8,830 bases of DNA from Oscillibacter sp. CAG:241 (lineage in GTDB: Bacteria; Bacillota; Clostridia; Oscillospirales; Oscillospiraceae), in assembly GCA_000435975.1 (NCBI GenBank), contig FR884074.1, positions 1-8,830 on the forward strand, in the 5' to 3' direction. Below, in pieces: positions 1 to 6,890 of this stretch (position 1 is its first letter; each line of letters opens with the position of its first letter). The notes beneath the pieces are model-generated. The model ran no database searches and was not told the DNA's origin. It worked only from the letters and a program-made list of their open reading frames with translations. A program made the translations under genes and the position numbers.

Positions 1-129
1 GGCATCGTCATACGCCTCCGGCGGCAGCGGCTCCCCGGAGGGGACTCGGCACTGGGATACGACCCGGTCCTTCTCATCCAGCAGGGCCAGAACGATGTTG
101 GTGTTTCCGATGTCGGCGGTCAGCAGCAT
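1..129 (-). CDS. coaX: Type III pantothenate kinase, N-terminal fragment (runs off window)
   Basis: Forty-three codons are visible, reading from a start at 129 to the window edge. The protein begins MLLTADIGNTNIVLALLDEK. The D-I-G-N-T-N motif at residues 6-11 is the phosphate-binding loop typical of CoaX-type (type III) pantothenate kinases of the ASKHA fold, which phosphorylate pantothenate in the first step of coenzyme A synthesis. The start is supported by a GAGG ribosome site about 7 bases upstream. It follows the phoR-type kinase gene on the same strand after 72 bases, with a hairpin between them, so it may be read partly from the pho operon or from its own promoter. The catalytic and dimer regions lie outside the window. 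A different ASKHA kinase is possible but less likely given this N-terminus. Confidence 0.85.
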   Translation of the reverse strand, partial: MLLTADIGNTNIVLALLDEKDRVVSQCRVPSGEPLPPEAYDDA

Positions 130-155
130 AAAATTTCCTCACTTATACAGCGTTT

Positions 156-193
156 TAGCTTGGCCGGAAAGTTTGCGCTTTCCGGCCAGGCTG
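156..193 (-). terminator. Inverted-repeat hairpin after the sensor kinase gene; weak terminator candidate
   Basis: TGGCCGGAAAG (161-171) and CTTTCCGGCCA (178-188) form a perfect 11-bp stem with a 6-base loop. Outer pairs, some of them wobble, extend it to about 15-16 bp. It starts about 9 bases after the kinase stop codon. No U-run follows it on the minus-strand transcript (the next bases are AAAACG), so it is not a canonical intrinsic terminator. It may act as an mRNA 3'-end stabiliser or as a partial block between the pho operon and coaX. Confidence 0.5.
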
Positions 194-201
194 TGGTTAT
201 T

Positions 202-1863
202 TCAGGGCTTTTTCTTGGGAATGGTAACGGTAATGGTGGTGCCCTTGCCGGGCTGACTCTCCAGGTCCAGGGTGCCGTGGTGATAGGCCACGGCATGCTT
301 CACGATAGACAGGCCCAGGCCTGTACCGCCGGAGGCCTTGGAGTGGCTCTTATCCACCCGGTAAAACCGCTCAAACACCCGGCTCTGGTGCTCCGGCGCA
401 ATGCCGATGCCGGTATCCGCCACGGAAATGGCGGCGCTGTCTCCCCGGTCGGTGACGGTGACCCGGACGCTGCCGCCGGGGACGTTATACTGAATGGCAT
501 TGTCGCAGAGGTTATACACCGTCTCATACAGCAGACGGCGCACGCCCTCCACCGGGATATCCGGGCCCTCCACGGTGATGGCCGTCCCGCTTTTTTCCGA
601 TTTGTCCCGCAGATCGGCGGCGATATCCCGGCACAGCGCCGAGACGTCCACACGCTCCCAGGGCAGGGGGTCTCCCTCGTCCAGCTGGGACAGGCGGATG
701 ATGTCGCCGATCAGGGCCACCAGCCGCTGTGCCTCCCGGCGGATGTGCCCCACGAACCGGGGCAGGTCCTCCTGCCTGACCAGGCCGTTCTCAATGAGCT
801 CTGCGCTGCCGATGATGCCCTGAAGGGGCGTTTTCAGCTCATGGGATACGTTGGCGGTAAACTCCCGGCGGCTCTGCTCCGCCGTCTCCTGCTGGGTGAT
901 GTCAAAGGCCAGCAGTACCGCCCCCAGAGTGTCGGGGCCGGACTGGATGCGGGAGATGTCAAACTGATAAATGCGGCCCAGCCGCTGGACACGGACCTCG
1001 CTGTGACCGGCGTCCATGGCGGACGCCAGCGCGTCGCTGACGTCGCGGCCGCGGTCCACCGTCAGGAAATCCTGGCCCAGGCAGCTCTCGCCGGTGCCGA
1101 ACACCCGGCAGGCGGCGGCGTTGATGCTGAGCACCGCGCCGCTTTCGTTCAGCAGCACCAGCCCCTCCTGCATGTGGGAGGTGATCTGGCGGAACTCGTC
1201 GGACCGGCGGCGCAAGTCCGTCAGCTGCCGGTCGATCTGCTGGCGCTGCACATTGATGCGGCACAGCAAAGGCGACAGCTCCTCATAGGTGTCGTTTTCC
1301 AGAGGGTGCTCCAGATCCAGGGCATTCAGAGGGGCGGTGATCCGGCGGGACAGACGGCCCGCCAGAAGGCCCGACAGCACCAGGGCTGCTGCGGCGGCCA
1401 GCAGAATGGCCGGCAGCATTCCCAGCATCAGCATGCCCACGGTAGCCCGGCTGACGGAAATGCGCAGCACCGAGCCGTCCGGCATACGCTGAGCATAGTA
1501 GCTGGTCTTTTCCAGCAGGGTGCTGGAATAGCGGGTGGAGCTGCCGGAGCCGGTGCGCAGGGCCTCCCGGACCTCCAGGCGGTCGCCGTGGTTCTCCAGG
1601 CTTTCGGCGTCGCGCTTGGTGTCGCACAGCACCGAGCCGTCGGCGGCGATCCAGGTCAGGCGGTAGCGGTCCGCCGTCAGCCCTTTCAGGTAATCCGTGC
1701 CCTCCGTCTCCACGGCGGCGGCTGCCAATTGCAGCTGATCCTGGAGCTGGGACTCCTGCACGGAGGCAAAATAGCTGTACAGGCAGGTCATGACGATGAC
1801 CACCCCCGCCAGCAGCACGGCCACGGCGGACAGCATAAACGAACGGAAAATTTTCTTGGTCAT
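202..1863 (-). CDS. phoR: Phosphate-sensing type histidine kinase (PhoR-like)
   Basis: This is a 553-residue membrane sensor kinase, the probable partner of the response regulator just upstream. The start at 1863 (MTKKIFRSFM) is chosen because it has a GGAGG site 7 bases upstream and its ATG overlaps the regulator's stop by 4 bases; the open frame runs further up but only as a shadow of that gene. Membrane helices lie at about 9-33 and 142-168 and flank an extracytoplasmic sensor of about 105 residues. A HAMP-like linker follows (about 169-225), then a PAS-like domain (about 222-325). The HisKA phosphoacceptor is His341 in FTANVSHELKTP. The ATPase domain has the N box (N451, N455), G1 box DTGIGI (483-488), F box near F497-F500 and G2 box GGTGLGLS (512-519), all intact. 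This domain order is typical of Firmicute PhoR/WalK-type kinases. The phosphate role is inferred from operon position; the kinase activity call is secure. Confidence 0.9.
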   Translation of the reverse strand: MTKKIFRSFMLSAVAVLLAGVVIVMTCLYSYFASVQESQLQDQLQLAAAAVETEGTDYLKGLTADRYRLTWIAADGSVLCDTKRDAESLENHGDRLEVREALRTGSGSSTRYSSTLLEKTSYYAQRMPDGSVLRISVSRATVGMLMLGMLPAILLAAAAALVLSGLLAGRLSRRITAPLNALDLEHPLENDTYEELSPLLCRINVQRQQIDRQLTDLRRRSDEFRQITSHMQEGLVLLNESGAVLSINAAACRVFGTGESCLGQDFLTVDRGRDVSDALASAMDAGHSEVRVQRLGRIYQFDISRIQSGPDTLGAVLLAFDITQQETAEQSRREFTANVSHELKTPLQGIIGSAELIENGLVRQEDLPRFVGHIRREAQRLVALIGDIIRLSQLDEGDPLPWERVDVSALCRDIAADLRDKSEKSGTAITVEGPDIPVEGVRRLLYETVYNLCDNAIQYNVPGGSVRVTVTDRGDSAAISVADTGIGIAPEHQSRVFERFYRVDKSHSKASGGTGLGLSIVKHAVAYHHGTLDLESQPGKGTTITVTIPKKKP

Positions 1864-2534
1864 CCTTGTTCCTCCAGCCGGTAGCCCACATTGCGGACGG
1901 TCTGGATCAGACTGCCGTAGGGGCCCAGCTTCTGGCGCAGCGTGCGGATGTGCATGTCCACGGTGCGGGTCTCGCCGTAATAGTCGGTGCCCCACACCTG
2001 GGCCATCAGCTGGTCCCGGGTGAAGGCCATGCCGGGATGGGACAAAAACAGCCGCAGCAGCTCGTATTCCTTATAGGTCAGGAGCACCCGCTGCCCGTCG
2101 CAGGAGACGGTGTGGGCGTCCTGGTCCAGGGTCAGGCCGGACAGGTGCAGCACGTGGCTGGGCCGGGCGCACCGGCGCAGCACGGCCTTGACGCAGGACA
2201 CCAGCTCCATGACCCCGAAGGGCTTGGTGAGATAGTAGTCCGCGCCCAGGTCCAGGGCCTGGATCTTGTCATATTCCGCGCCCTTGGCGGTGGCCATGAC
2301 AACGGGGATGGAACGGGTGGCAGGGGCGGCCCGCATACGGCGCAGCAGCTCCACACCGTCCACACCGGGCAGCATCACATCCAGCACCACCAGCTCCGGC
2401 AGCTCCCGGGCCGACTCCAGCGCGGACCAGAAGGCCCCGCCGTCGGCGAAGCCCTGGGCCTGGAACCCGGTGGACTGAAGGGTGTATACCTCAATATCAA
2501 GGATACTGGCATCGTCCTCTACGCACCAGATCAT
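1860..2534 (-). CDS. phoB: OmpR/PhoB-family response regulator of the Pho system
   Basis: This 224-residue two-domain regulator is the expected transcription factor of the phosphate regulon. The receiver domain (about 1-118) has the acidic pocket E6-D7-D8, phospho-acceptor Asp52 in VVLDVMLPG, Thr82, switch Tyr101 and Lys104 in LTKPFG, so all catalytic positions are present. The winged-helix DNA-binding domain (about 130-222) carries LTYKEYELLRLF, the recognition-helix region RTVDMHIRTLRQKLG and the final hairpin motif VRNVGYRLE. The start at 2534 has an AAGGAGG site about 8 bases upstream and lies 3 bases after the phoU stop. Its own stop overlaps the kinase start (ATGA). It could equally be named phoP in Gram-positive usage. 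A promoter inside phoU (2758-2785) may drive it together with the kinase. Confidence 0.92.
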   Translation of the reverse strand: MIWCVEDDASILDIEVYTLQSTGFQAQGFADGGAFWSALESARELPELVVLDVMLPGVDGVELLRRMRAAPATRSIPVVMATAKGAEYDKIQALDLGADYYLTKPFGVMELVSCVKAVLRRCARPSHVLHLSGLTLDQDAHTVSCDGQRVLLTYKEYELLRLFLSHPGMAFTRDQLMAQVWGTDYYGETRTVDMHIRTLRQKLGPYGSLIQTVRNVGYRLEEQG

Positions 2535-2537
2535 GGG

Positions 2538-3182
2538 TTATCCCTCCTTGTGCCGGCCGGTGATGGAAAAAATCACCCACTCGGCAATGTTGGTGGCGTG
2601 GTCGCCGATGCGCTCGAAATACTTGGCGATCATCAGCAGGTCCAGGGCATACTCCCCGTCCGCGGGGTCGGCGGCGATGCGGGAGATCAGGGCCTGCTTC
2701 ACCTGGCGGAAATAGGCGTCCACGGTGTCGTCGGCGGCCAGAACGGCCTCTGCCTTTATTGTATCATGTTTTACGTATGCGTCAACACTTTCTGTCACCA
2801 TAGAGATGGTGGCCCGGGCCATCTGGCAGAGAATGTCGTCATGCTCGGCGGTGCGGCCCTTCAGGAAGGTGACGATCTCGGCGATGTTCTGGGCCTGGTC
2901 GCCGATGCGCTCCATGTCGGTGATCATTTTCAGGGCGGCGGAGATCTGGCGCAGATCCCGGGCCACCGGCTGCTGCTGCAAAAGCAGCTTCAGGCACAGG
3001 GACTCGATGGTGCGCTCCTTCTGGTCGATCTCCGTGTCCAGGGGGCCCACCTGGGCGGCCAGGGCGGGGTCTCCCTCCGTCAGGGCCTTGGCGGCCAGGG
3101 CGATGACCTCCTCGCACAGGGCGCCCATTTCAATCAGCTCCCGGTTCAGCAGCGCCAGCTGCTGGTCAAACTGTCTTCTCAT
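2538..3182 (-). CDS. phoU: Phosphate transport/signalling regulator PhoU
   Basis: A 214-residue, all-helical protein with the two tandem three-helix PhoU repeats and normal family length. Each repeat holds a metal-cluster motif: MERIGDQAQNIAE (about 90-102) and FERIGDHATNIAE (about 189-201), with E91/D95 and E190/D194 as probable metal ligands. PhoU is cytoplasmic and links PstSCAB activity to PhoR, keeping the Pho response off when phosphate is plentiful. The start at 3182 overlaps the pstB stop by one base (TAATG) and has GGGAGG about 7 bases upstream inside pstB, so translation is probably coupled. Codons for residues about 130-146 are sharply AT-rich (ACA GAA AGT GTT GAC GCA TAC GTA AAA) compared with the GC-ending codons elsewhere. 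This stretch coincides with a near-consensus promoter, suggesting the coding sequence is doing double duty. Confidence 0.95.
   Translation of the reverse strand: MRRQFDQQLALLNRELIEMGALCEEVIALAAKALTEGDPALAAQVGPLDTEIDQKERTIESLCLKLLLQQQPVARDLRQISAALKMITDMERIGDQAQNIAEIVTFLKGRTAEHDDILCQMARATISMVTESVDAYVKHDTIKAEAVLAADDTVDAYFRQVKQALISRIAADPADGEYALDLLMIAKYFERIGDHATNIAEWVIFSITGRHKEG
2758..2785 (-). promoter_or_regulatory. Internal promoter within phoU, facing the response regulator and kinase genes
   Basis: On the minus strand the sequence reads TTGACG (-35, positions 2785-2780), a 16-base spacer, then TACAAT (-10, positions 2763-2758). A TG dinucleotide one base before the -10 makes it an extended -10. 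Both hexamers match the housekeeping sigma consensus at 5 of 6 positions. The surrounding 40 bases are far richer in A and T than the rest of phoU. Transcription would start near 2750, about 215 bases before the regulator start codon, giving a regulator-kinase transcript independent of the pstS promoter. Promoter function is inferred from sequence only. Confidence 0.6.
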
Positions 3183-3937
3183 TATCCGAACCTCCCGGTG
3201 ATGTAGTCCTCGGTGCGCTTGTCGGCGGGGGCGGAGAACAGATGCTCCGTTTTGCCGAACTCCACCAGCTCGCCCAGCAGGAAAAAGGCCGTGTTGTCGG
3301 AGATGCGGGCCGCCTGCTGCATATTGTGGGTGACCATGACCACGGTGTAGTGCTCCTTCAGCTCCAGGGCCAGGTCCTCGATCTTGGAGGTGGAGATGGG
3401 GTCCAGGGCGCTGGTGGCCTCGTCCATCAGCAGCACCTCCGGCTCCACGGCCAGGGCCCGGGCGATGCACAGGCGCTGCTGCTGGCCGCCGGAGAGGCCC
3501 ATGGCGCTTTTTTTCAGCCGGTCCTTCACCTCGTCCCAGATGGCGGCAGAGCGCAGGGAGCGCTCCACGATGTCGTCCAGCTTGGCGTGGCTGCGGATGC
3601 CGTGGGTCCGGGGCCCGTAGGCCACGTTGTCATAGATGCTCATGGGGAAGGGGTTGGCCTTCTGAAACACCATGCCGATGCGCTTGCGCAGCAGGGTGGG
3701 GTCCACCCCGGCGTCATAGATGTTCTTTCCGTGGAAGTCCACCTGTCCCTGGATCTTCACGGAGGGGATCAGGTCGTTCATGCGGTTCAGAGTCCGCAGG
3801 AACGTGGATTTGCCGCAGCCGGAGGGACCGATAAAGGCGGTGATCTGCCGCTCCGGGATGGCGACGGATACGTCGTGGAGGGCGTGATTGGGCCCGTACC
3901 ACAGATTCAGGCTCTTGGCCTCAAGAATGGGTTCCAT
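3182..3937 (-). CDS. pstB: Phosphate ABC transporter ATP-binding protein PstB
   Basis: A 251-residue ABC ATPase that powers phosphate import through PstC/PstA at the inner face of the membrane. Walker A is GPSGCGKST (37-45), the Q-loop is Q92 in VFQKANPFPMSIYDNVAYG, a stretch characteristic of PstB, the signature is LSGGQQQR (148-155), Walker B is VLLMDE (168-173) with catalytic E173, the D-loop is SALD (176-179) and the switch histidine is H204. Everything needed for hydrolysis is present. The residue after the Walker B glutamate is Ala174, where proline is usual in PstB (MDEPTSALDP); this is a mild oddity. The start at 3937 follows the pstA stop by 9 bases, with GAGG overlapping that stop. 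Length is normal for the family (about 250). Confidence 0.97.
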   Translation of the reverse strand: MEPILEAKSLNLWYGPNHALHDVSVAIPERQITAFIGPSGCGKSTFLRTLNRMNDLIPSVKIQGQVDFHGKNIYDAGVDPTLLRKRIGMVFQKANPFPMSIYDNVAYGPRTHGIRSHAKLDDIVERSLRSAAIWDEVKDRLKKSAMGLSGGQQQRLCIARALAVEPEVLLMDEATSALDPISTSKIEDLALELKEHYTVVMVTHNMQQAARISDNTAFFLLGELVEFGKTEHLFSAPADKRTEDYITGRFG

Positions 3938-3946
3938 AGCAATGCC

Positions 3947-4798
3947 TCATTTCTTTCGCAGCTTCCGCCCCACCAGGGAGGCGGACAGGTTGATCAGCAG
4001 GGTCAGCACCATCAGAATGGCGGCGATGGAGAAGGCCAGGGCCGTCTCGCCGCCCTCGGTGGCATAAACGTACAGGGCCACGGTCAGGGTGGCGGAGGAG
4101 GTGTGCAGAGCCTTGACAAAGCCCACCAGCTCCAGGCCGAAGCCCGCCGTATACAGCAGGGCGGCGCTTTCGCCCACAATGCGGCCCACAGCCAGGATGC
4201 AGCCGGTGACGATGCCGTCCACGGCTCCGGGCAGCACCACCGTGCGGATCATGTGCCATTTCCCGGCTCCCAGGCCCAGGGCCCCCTCCCGATAGGACTG
4301 GGGCACGGTTTTCAGGCTCTCCTGGGTGGTGCGGACGATGGTGGGCAGGATCATCACCACCAGGGTCAGGCCGCCGGCCAGGATGCCTGCCTGAAGGTTC
4401 ATCCGCTGGACGAACAGCAGCATGCCCACCAGGCCGAAGATGATGGAGGGGATGCCCGTCAGGGTCTCGGTGGCGAACTCGATAACGGACACCAGGCGGC
4501 GGTTGGACGCGTATTCCGTCAGGTAAATGGCGGCCCCCACTCCCAGGGGCAGGACGATGACCATGGCCACCACGATGATATACAGGGTATCCAGAATGTT
4601 GGGCAGGATGCCCACGGTGTTCTTGATATAGCTGGTCTGGCTGGTCAGCAGGGACCAGGTGATGCCCGGCACTCCGCGATAAAAGATATAGCCGATGAGA
4701 AACAGCAGCAGGGCGCAGGTCAGCCCCGCGCACAGCCATACCAGGAACCGCAGCCCTCTGTCATACAGACGGCGGCGGGGCGACAGCTTTTCCTCCAT
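3947..4798 (-). CDS. pstA: Phosphate ABC transporter permease PstA
   Basis: This 283-residue integral membrane protein is one of the two channel subunits of the Pst phosphate importer. About six hydrophobic helices can be seen, at roughly 18-40, 68-95, 113-132, 136-155, 195-217 and 251-275. The MetI-type permease domain includes the ATPase-contact (EAA) loop at about 168-190 (YREGALGLGAGKWHMIRTVV). Further Pst-like motifs are TLTGIPSIIFGLVGM (112-126) and AVGRIVGESAALLYTAG (203-219). The start at 4798 lies 3 bases after the pstC stop, with AAGGAGG overlapping the end of pstC, so translation is probably coupled. It is distinguished from PstC by its position before pstB and by its shorter first periplasmic loop. 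Confidence 0.95.
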   Translation of the reverse strand: MEEKLSPRRRLYDRGLRFLVWLCAGLTCALLLFLIGYIFYRGVPGITWSLLTSQTSYIKNTVGILPNILDTLYIIVVAMVIVLPLGVGAAIYLTEYASNRRLVSVIEFATETLTGIPSIIFGLVGMLLFVQRMNLQAGILAGGLTLVVMILPTIVRTTQESLKTVPQSYREGALGLGAGKWHMIRTVVLPGAVDGIVTGCILAVGRIVGESAALLYTAGFGLELVGFVKALHTSSATLTVALYVYATEGGETALAFSIAAILMVLTLLINLSASLVGRKLRKK

Positions 4799-4801
4799 GG
4801 G

Positions 4802-5695
4802 TCAGTCCTCCTTCCTTTTTTTGATGAACACGTTGAGAAATACGTTGATGAGCATAATGAACAGAAACAGCACCAGGCCGATGGAAAACAGGGCCTGCTG
4901 ATACAGGCTGCCCACCGGGGCGTAGGACATGCCGGAGATGATGCCGGTGGTGAGAAACCGGACAGACTGGAACAGTCCCGGCATATTGGCCACGTTTCCG
5001 GCCACCATGATGATGGCCATGGCCTCGCCGATGGCCCGGCCCACGCCCAGCACCACGGCGGTGGCCACGCCGCTGCGGGCGGCGTGAAGGCTGACGCGGA
5101 AATACGTCTCGGCGGCGGTGGCTCCCAGGGCCAGGCTGGCCTCCTCATACTCCCGGGGCACCGCCCGCAGGGCCGTCTCCGACACGTTGATGATGGAGGG
5201 CAGCACCATAATGGACAGCACCAGGATGGCCGCCAGCAGACAGGCGCCTGACCCCAGGGAGAAGGTGGTGCGGATCAGCGGCACCAGCACGATCATGCCC
5301 ACCAGGCCGTATACCACCGACGGGATACCCGCCAGCAGCTGCACGGCGGTGCGGATCACGGCGGCCACCGGGGCCGGGGCCAGCTTGGAGAGGAAGATGG
5401 CCGTCATCAGGCCGATGGGCACGCCGATGACCATGGCCCCGGCGGTGCCGTAAACGGAGGTGAGGATAAAGGGCAGAATGCCGTATTCCGCGCCGGTGGT
5501 GGTGTTGGTGGGGTCCCAGACCTGGCCGAACAGAAACCTGAACAGGCCGATCTGGCGGATGGCGGGCAGGCCCGAGAGGATCAGGTACACGCTGATGACC
5601 AGCACAAAGCCCACGGCCACGATGCCGCACAGCAGGAACACCAGGTGGATCACATTTTCCAGGGCCTTACGGGCCCCTGTATTCTTTGAACGCAT
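4802..5695 (-). CDS. pstC: Phosphate ABC transporter permease PstC
   Basis: This 297-residue membrane protein is the partner of PstA. The start at 5695 (MRSKNTGARK) is chosen for its AAAGGA site about 7 bases upstream; the frame stays open to 5842 but that part overlaps pstS and is proline-rich junk. About six helices are present: 16-41, 73-103, 123-142, 150-170, 212-234 and 267-292. The first loop contains FLFGQVWDPTN, where PstC proteins commonly carry a W-x-P segment. The EAA loop lies at about 182-205 (REYEEASLALGATAAETYFR), and LLAGIPSVVYGLVGM (120-134) and GVGRAIGEAMAI (217-228) are typical Pst permease motifs. It follows pstS after 76 bases that contain a strong hairpin, which may set its level below that of pstS. 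Confidence 0.95.
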   Translation of the reverse strand: MRSKNTGARKALENVIHLVFLLCGIVAVGFVLVISVYLILSGLPAIRQIGLFRFLFGQVWDPTNTTTGAEYGILPFILTSVYGTAGAMVIGVPIGLMTAIFLSKLAPAPVAAVIRTAVQLLAGIPSVVYGLVGMIVLVPLIRTTFSLGSGACLLAAILVLSIMVLPSIINVSETALRAVPREYEEASLALGATAAETYFRVSLHAARSGVATAVVLGVGRAIGEAMAIIMVAGNVANMPGLFQSVRFLTTGIISGMSYAPVGSLYQQALFSIGLVLFLFIMLINVFLNVFIKKRKED

Positions 5696-5700
5696 AGTCG

Positions 5701-5765
5701 GTTCCTTTCTTGTCCGGAACGGGAAATGCCCCTGGCCCGGGATTCGGGTCAGGGGAGGTTTCCCG
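5701..5765 (-). promoter_or_regulatory. Intercistronic hairpin between pstS and pstC
   Basis: An outer stem CGGGAAA/TTTCCCG (5720-5726 with 5759-5765) encloses an inner 11-bp stem (5729-5739 with 5745-5755). The inner stem has one A-C mismatch on the transcribed strand and a 5-base loop. No U-run follows, so it is not an intrinsic terminator. A small alternative stem GTTCC/GGAAC (5716-5720 with 5701-5705) would include the pstC ribosome site. The likely role, by analogy with other binding-protein operons, is protecting the pstS mRNA 3' end or limiting pstCAB expression. Confidence 0.6.
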
Positions 5766-5771
5766 GGGTGG

Positions 5772-6626
5772 TTACTTGGCCACGGGCACCGCACCGGCGT
5801 TTTTGATGAGGTCGGAAGCGGCGGCAGAGGTGGCGAAGTCAAAGAAAGCCTGGGCAGCGGCGGAGAGAGTAACGCCTTCCTTGGTCACCAGCACGAAGGG
5901 GCGCTGGATCTGGTAGCTGCCATCCAGGACGGTGGCTTCGGTGCAGGCCACACCGTTCACGGTCAGAGCCTTGACGGCGGCCTTGCCTTCCACGGCGGAC
6001 AGGGAGGCATAGCCAATGGCGTTGGGGTTGCCGGCAACAGCCTCAATGACGCCGCCGGTGGAGGTCAGCTCCTGGTCCAGCTTGCAGGAGTCCTTGGTGT
6101 CGGTGATGGACTCAAAGCCGTCCCGGGTGCCGCTGCCGGACTCACGGCCGATGCAGGAGATGGCGCCGGGGTCGCCGCCCACTTCGCTCCAGTCGGTGAT
6201 CTTGCCGGTGAAGATGTCGGCGATCTGCTGAGCGGTCAGGTCCGCGACCTTGCTGTCGGCGTTGACGATGATGGCGATGCCGTCCAGGGCCACGGTGGTC
6301 TCCTTCAGGCCGGCGGACTTCTCCTGGTCCTTCAGGGCCCGGGAGGCCAGGCCGATGTCGGTGGAGCCGTTTTTCACGGCCTCGATGCCTGCGCCGGAGC
6401 CGGTGGGGTCATAGGTGACGGTGACGCCGGGATTGTCGGTGGTGAACTGCTCCTTCAGCGCGCCGATGACCTTGTCCATAGAGGTGGAACCGTTGGTGGA
6501 CACGGTGCCGGAGAGAGCGGTGTTGTTGTCGTTGTTCTCAGGGGTGTCATTGCCCTTCTGACCGCAGCCGGCCAGGATGCCCAGCACCATAACGGCGCAC
6601 AGGGCGATGGAAAGAAACTTTTCCAT
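5772..6626 (-). CDS. pstS: Phosphate-binding lipoprotein PstS
   Basis: The substrate-binding protein of the phosphate importer, 284 residues, anchored outside the membrane. The first 20 residues form a lipoprotein signal ending in LAG-C (18-21), with Cys21 the lipidation site, followed by an Asn/Asp-rich linker to about residue 37. The mature part is a PBP-like fold. Phosphate-contacting loops are STNGSTSMDK (43-52), PTGSGAG (74-80) and RESGSGTRDGFE (161-172); the SGSGT segment is the classical phosphate-ligating loop. FTGKITDWSEVGG (139-151) and NPNAIGYASL (200-209) are further family landmarks. The start at 6626 has AAAGGAG upstream, at a rather long spacing of about 12 bases. It is the first gene of the operon and lies directly behind pho-box-like repeats. 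Assignment is secure. Confidence 0.97.
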   Translation of the reverse strand: MEKFLSIALCAVMVLGILAGCGQKGNDTPENNDNNTALSGTVSTNGSTSMDKVIGALKEQFTTDNPGVTVTYDPTGSGAGIEAVKNGSTDIGLASRALKDQEKSAGLKETTVALDGIAIIVNADSKVADLTAQQIADIFTGKITDWSEVGGDPGAISCIGRESGSGTRDGFESITDTKDSCKLDQELTSTGGVIEAVAGNPNAIGYASLSAVEGKAAVKALTVNGVACTEATVLDGSYQIQRPFVLVTKEGVTLSAAAQAFFDFATSAAASDLIKNAGAVPVAK

Positions 6627-6681
6627 TTTTTTCAGAATCTCCTTTCGATTCGCGTTTTGGGATTTTCTTGGTACAGCTCAT

Positions 6682-6736
6682 AGCATACGGGGCGGATGTA
6701 AAGGGGAAAAGACGCGTTTTGTAAAGTCTGCGTAAA
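6682..6736 (-). promoter_or_regulatory. Putative pho box and promoter of the pst operon
   Basis: Reading the minus strand, TTTACG (6736-6731), TTTACA (6725-6720) and TTTACA (6702-6697) repeat at intervals of 11 and 23 bases, that is, about one and two helical turns. This resembles the TT(A/T)A(C/T)A direct repeats bound by Gram-positive PhoP. A TATGCT -10-like element (6687-6682) follows. The -35 position is poor (TTTTCC at 6710-6705), as expected for an activator-dependent promoter. The predicted leader before the pstS start is about 50 bases. Binding by the regulator encoded in this operon is inferred. Confidence 0.6.
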
Positions 6737-6890
6737 ATGCGGCGGATCGGTGCCGGAGAGGACGGCATAGCGGTGATTTTTTCTTCTCGTGAAAATATTT
6801 CCCCCGCGAACCAATTCGGACCGGAAAGCTGCTGGTCATTTTACACAAACGCCTTGCCGCGCCGTATGAATGTCCATAGGTCCGACGGAA

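Noticed and set aside
1864..1995. N-terminal extension of the sensor kinase to 1995
   Set aside because: It is out-of-frame reading of the regulator's DNA-binding domain; the start at 1863 has GGAGG and precedes a proper membrane helix.
160..5251. Very long open frames on the plus strand (160-1884, 1866-3206, 3242-5251) opposite the pst-pho operon
   Set aside because: They lie exactly antisense to well-recognised genes, are rich in Gly/Gln/His/Ala as expected from reading GC-rich codons backwards, show no domains, and lack ribosome sites. They are codon-bias shadows.
5696..5842. N-terminal extension of pstC to 5842
   Set aside because: It overlaps the end of pstS, is proline-rich and unlike PstC; the start at 5695 has a good ribosome site.
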